From the NCBI GenBank assembly GCA_031378715.1, contig JANNEN010000070.1, positions 1 to 17,258 of the forward strand: DNA of 17,258 nucleotides, written 5' to 3'. Below the pieces are notes generated by a model, which had not been told where the DNA came from, ran no database searches, and saw nothing but the letters and a program-made list of their open reading frames with translations. The DNA comes from Emticicia sp031378715. GTDB lineage: Bacteria > Bacteroidota > Bacteroidia > Cytophagales > Spirosomataceae. Position 1 is the first letter of the stretch. Every line of letters begins with the position of its first letter. A program made the position numbers and the translations under genes. Positions 15,214 to 17,258 of the stretch are shown here, in pieces.

Positions 15214-15590
15214 AAGACATCATTGAAAAATTAATAGAAATAGAAAAGGAAATTGTTGCCGAAAAAGGGGATTTGAAACTTTTTGCCTTTGTATTGAGAG
15301 AAGATGCCGCCGATTATTGGGATTTATTGGTTTCTGCGGCATGGGTTGGAGAAAATAACAAAATGGCATTGGATTACATTGCTGATAAATTAAAGGCAAA
15401 ATTAACAATCAATGAATTGATAAAAATTTCAAGGGTTGTTTTTATGAACAACGACTACTTTGAAGGAAGTATTGGTGAGGTTAGTGGTGGAATAGAAGAA
15501 AACAATATTGATTTTTACGGAATTCCAGCGAAAAAAGTCTATTCCATTGTTTCTCCAATTTCAGATTTCCATATTGAAAAGGCAGCATAG
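15210..15590 (+). CDS. Small uncharacterised partner of the HEPN protein
   Basis: This 126-residue acidic soluble protein starts within the stop codon of the HEPN gene (ATGA, 15210-15213). No signal peptide or membrane segment is seen. It begins with a charged helix (MKDIIEKLIEIEKEIVAEKG), followed by LKLFAFVLREDAADYWDLLVSAAWV, DYIADKLKAKLTINELIKISRVVF, and a C-terminal part with GIPAKKVYSIVSP. It lacks the GSxxxG ... DxD motif of MNT nucleotidyltransferases, the usual HEPN partner. I do not recognise a named family, though from memory similar small proteins follow HEPN genes elsewhere; this needs a search. Antitoxin, regulator or co-toxin are all possible. A strong terminator follows after 28 bases, closing a two-gene unit. 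Confidence 0.8.
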   Translation: MKDIIEKLIEIEKEIVAEKGDLKLFAFVLREDAADYWDLLVSAAWVGENNKMALDYIADKLKAKLTINELIKISRVVFMNNDYFEGSIGEVSGGIEENNIDFYGIPAKKVYSIVSPISDFHIEKAA

Positions 15591-15618
15591 TTTTTCAAAC
15601 TACCATTTTAAAAAAGCG

Positions 15619-15664
15619 AACCCATCATTTTTAGTGAATATTTACTAAGAATGATGGGTTTTTT
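15619..15664 (+). terminator. Strong rho-independent terminator of the HEPN pair
   Basis: AACCCATCATT (15619-15629) pairs with AATGATGGGTT (15650-15660). The stem continues through a T-G pair and TTAGT/ACTAA to a small AT loop. A run of T residues ends the transcript. Confidence 0.9.
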
Positions 15665-15680
15665 ATGTCAAAATTCTTCC

Positions 15681-15718
15681 TTCAAAAAACAATTAAAATA
15701 CGGTTTTACGACCAATAA
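15681..15718 (+). repeat. 38-bp direct repeat, right copy
   Basis: This matches 14202-14239 at 37 of 38 positions and lies 17 bases after the HEPN-pair terminator. The repeat-to-repeat distance is 1479 bp and covers the T5orf172 remnant and the HEPN pair. Confidence 0.85.
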
Positions 15719-15826
15719 AATTATTTTAACCAAAAACGCTATTTTTTGGGCGTTTGGCGTTATATGGGTTTGCGTATTTTAGTTCAATTTTGCATCGTAG
15801 AAAATTTATCTTCTATTATCAAAATA

Positions 15827-16053
15827 ATGATTGTATCAGAAATTGAGAGATTAATTAACGAACTTACTACTTTACCCAAAGAAACAGAATGGGTTGAGTT
15901 TAAGGTTAATAATGCCAACCCTCAAGAAATTGGGGAATATATTTCTGCATTATCTGAAGAGATTTCTTATGTGATGGTTATGTGATTGAAAGAGATAATG
16001 AAGAAGAAAAACAAGCAGAAAGAACTAATAGCAGAGATTTCTTATGTGATTGA
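15827..16053 (+). pseudogene. Remnant of an AlbA_2 (Schlafen-type) domain gene
   Basis: ATG 15827 opens MIVSEIERLINELTTLPKETEWVEFKVNNANPQEIGEYISALSE. This is the typical N-terminus of AlbA_2 putative DNA/RNA-binding proteins (ETEWVEFK...N, IGEYISALS), which normally continue for several hundred residues. Here the frame ends after 53 codons (15985). A neighbouring frame continues as RDFLCDGYVIERDNEEEKQAERTNSRDFLCD to a stop at 16051-16053. An 18-bp sequence is duplicated at the break (15958-15975 and 16033-16050). The pattern suggests deletion of most of the gene with a local rearrangement. It is probably non-functional. Confidence 0.72.
15958..16050 (+). repeat. 18-bp direct repeat within the AlbA_2 remnant
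   Basis: AGAGATTTCTTATGTGAT occurs at 15958-15975 and at 16033-16050. A partly overlapping TTATGTGATTGAA occurs at 15978-15990 and 16042-16054. The 75-bp spacing and position at the break of the reading frame point to slippage or recombination during decay. Confidence 0.8.
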
Positions 16054-16105
16054 AGGAAAAATAAAGAGAACAAAACAAAAAACGCATTAAAACAATCAAA
16101 ACAAT

Positions 16106-17258
16106 ATGTCAGCACCAACATCATTATTTGACAAAGTATGGGATGCCCACGTCGTTCGTAAAATCGAAGATGGACCCGATGTTTTTCTTATTGACCGTCA
16201 CTTCATTCACGAAGTAACGAGTCCAGTTGCTTTTTTGGGTCTTGAAAGTCGTAATCTCAGCGTACTTTTCCCGAATCGTACCTTTGCAACTGCCGATCAT
16301 AATACGCCAACAATCAACCAACATTTACCCGTACAAGACCCACTTTCGGCCAATCAGCTAAAAGCCTTAGAAACAAATTCGGCTAAATACGGCATTTCTC
16401 ACTGGGGATTAGGCCACGCAAAAAATGGAATCGTTCACGTAGTAGGACCGGAAAATGGGATTACACAACCTGGAATGACCATCGTTTGTGGTGATTCGCA
16501 TACTTCAACGCACGGTGCTTTCGGAGCAATTGCCTTCGGAATCGGTACTTCGGAGGTCGAAATGGTACTTTCTTCGCAATGTATCATGCAACCAAAACCC
16601 AAGAAAATGCGTGTGACCATCAATGGCAAATTGGGCAAAGCCGTTACGCCAAAAGACGTGACGCTTTATATCATTGCTCAACTTTCGGCGGCGGGTGCAA
16701 CGGGCTACTTTTGCGAATACGCAGGCGATGTCTTTGAAAATATGAGCATGGAAGGACGTATGACGGTCTGTAATATGTCTATCGAAATGGGGGCGAGAGG
16801 CGGCATGATTGCTCCTGACGAAACCACTTTTGCCTACCTCAAAGGCAAAGAGCAATCACCAAAAGGTGAGGCTTGGGACACGGCTGTGGCGTACTGGAAA
16901 ACTTTGAAAACCGACGAAAGTACAGTTTTCGACAAAGAATATTCTTTCAATGCTGCCGATATTGAGCCACAAATTACTTATGGCACAAACCCTGGACTTG
17001 GCACAGGAATTTCGCAAAATATTCCGACAGCAAACCAAGTTTTAGATGGCGAAGCGAGCTACAAAAAATCTTTGGGCTACATGGGTTTTGCCGAAAACGA
17101 GCAAATCGTAGGCAAAACGATAGATTATGTTTTCTTGGGGAGTTGTACCAATGGTCGTATCGAAGATTTCCGTGCTTTTGCATCAATCGTGAAAGGTCGC
17201 CAAAAAGCTGATAACGTAACGGCATGGTTGGTGCCAGGCTCGCACATTGTTGAGGCTC
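16106..17258 (+). CDS. leuC: 3-isopropylmalate dehydratase large subunit, 3' end outside window
   Basis: 384 codons are visible of a protein usually about 465 long. LeuC with LeuD isomerises 2-isopropylmalate to 3-isopropylmalate in leucine synthesis, using a 4Fe-4S cluster. The aconitase-family signatures are intact: LFDKVWDAHVV at the start, TADHNTPT, the substrate/cluster loop CGDSHTSTHGAFGA, and VFLGSCTNGRIEDF carrying the first cluster cysteine, Cys347. The other two cysteines lie beyond the window. The start ATG 16106 follows an A-rich stretch without a ribosome-binding site. leuD and leuB would be expected downstream. The gene sits at the right end of the accessory island, so its promoter must lie in, or be supplied through, the disturbed DNA before it. 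Confidence 0.97.
   Translation, partial: MSAPTSLFDKVWDAHVVRKIEDGPDVFLIDRHFIHEVTSPVAFLGLESRNLSVLFPNRTFATADHNTPTINQHLPVQDPLSANQLKALETNSAKYGISHWGLGHAKNGIVHVVGPENGITQPGMTIVCGDSHTSTHGAFGAIAFGIGTSEVEMVLSSQCIMQPKPKKMRVTINGKLGKAVTPKDVTLYIIAQLSAAGATGYFCEYAGDVFENMSMEGRMTVCNMSIEMGARGGMIAPDETTFAYLKGKEQSPKGEAWDTAVAYWKTLKTDESTVFDKEYSFNAADIEPQITYGTNPGLGTGISQNIPTANQVLDGEASYKKSLGYMGFAENEQIVGKTIDYVFLGSCTNGRIEDFRAFASIVKGRQKADNVTAWLVPGSHIVEA

Noticed and set aside
15734..15765. Possible attC-like or hairpin structure around AAACGC ... GCGTTT and GGCGTTAT
   Set aside because: Only a 6-bp stem is found, without the paired core sites of an integron cassette and without an integrase.

Overview
The window looks like a piece of a Bacteroidota chromosome, most likely Cytophagales (inference from content, not a taxonomic search). 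The evidence is a SusC/SusD outer-membrane pair, VCBS/ASPIC lipoproteins, AT-rich spacers, starts with little or no Shine-Dalgarno sequence, and promoter-like pairs of the Bacteroidota type (TTTG, about 19-21 bp, TAnnTTTG).

Layout, left to right. (1) Minus strand, 1-7768: a SusC-type TonB-dependent transporter (4745-7768), its SusD-type lipoprotein partner (3207-4676), a rho-independent terminator (3157-3188), a separate promoter (3125-3155), a 5' leader holding a large GC-rich inverted repeat, and then a long VCBS/ASPIC-UnbV lipoprotein that runs off the left edge (1-2865, 955 codons visible). No glycoside hydrolase or sensor is visible, so the transported substrate cannot be named. (2) Divergent spacer 7769-8228. 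(3) Plus strand, 8229-14155: a large FAD plus Fe-S oxidoreductase of the YdiJ/D-2-hydroxyacid dehydrogenase type followed by a strong terminator, an alpha/beta-hydrolase esterase with an N-terminal carbohydrate-binding-like module, and leucyl aminopeptidase (pepA). (4) A small accessory island, about 14160-16060, between pepA and leuC. It holds a T5orf172 (GIY-YIG-like) gene whose ATG is out of frame with the domain, a translationally coupled HEPN gene plus a small unrecognised partner, a strong terminator, and the wreck of an AlbA_2 (Schlafen-type) gene. A 38-bp direct repeat (37/38 identical) flanks the T5orf172/HEPN unit. (5) leuC, running off the right edge.

Two things stand out. First, a family of GC-rich palindromic elements (runs of C5/G5 around AGA or similar) is scattered through the left two thirds. 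Five copies are read in frame inside conserved proteins, four of them in the single oxidoreductase gene; a sixth, larger inverted repeat forms the leader of the VCBS gene. Second, the HEPN/partner pair, bounded by direct repeats and sitting beside decayed nuclease and AlbA_2 genes, looks like a mobile or turnover hot spot that may carry a little-described two-gene toxin-antitoxin-like or defence module.
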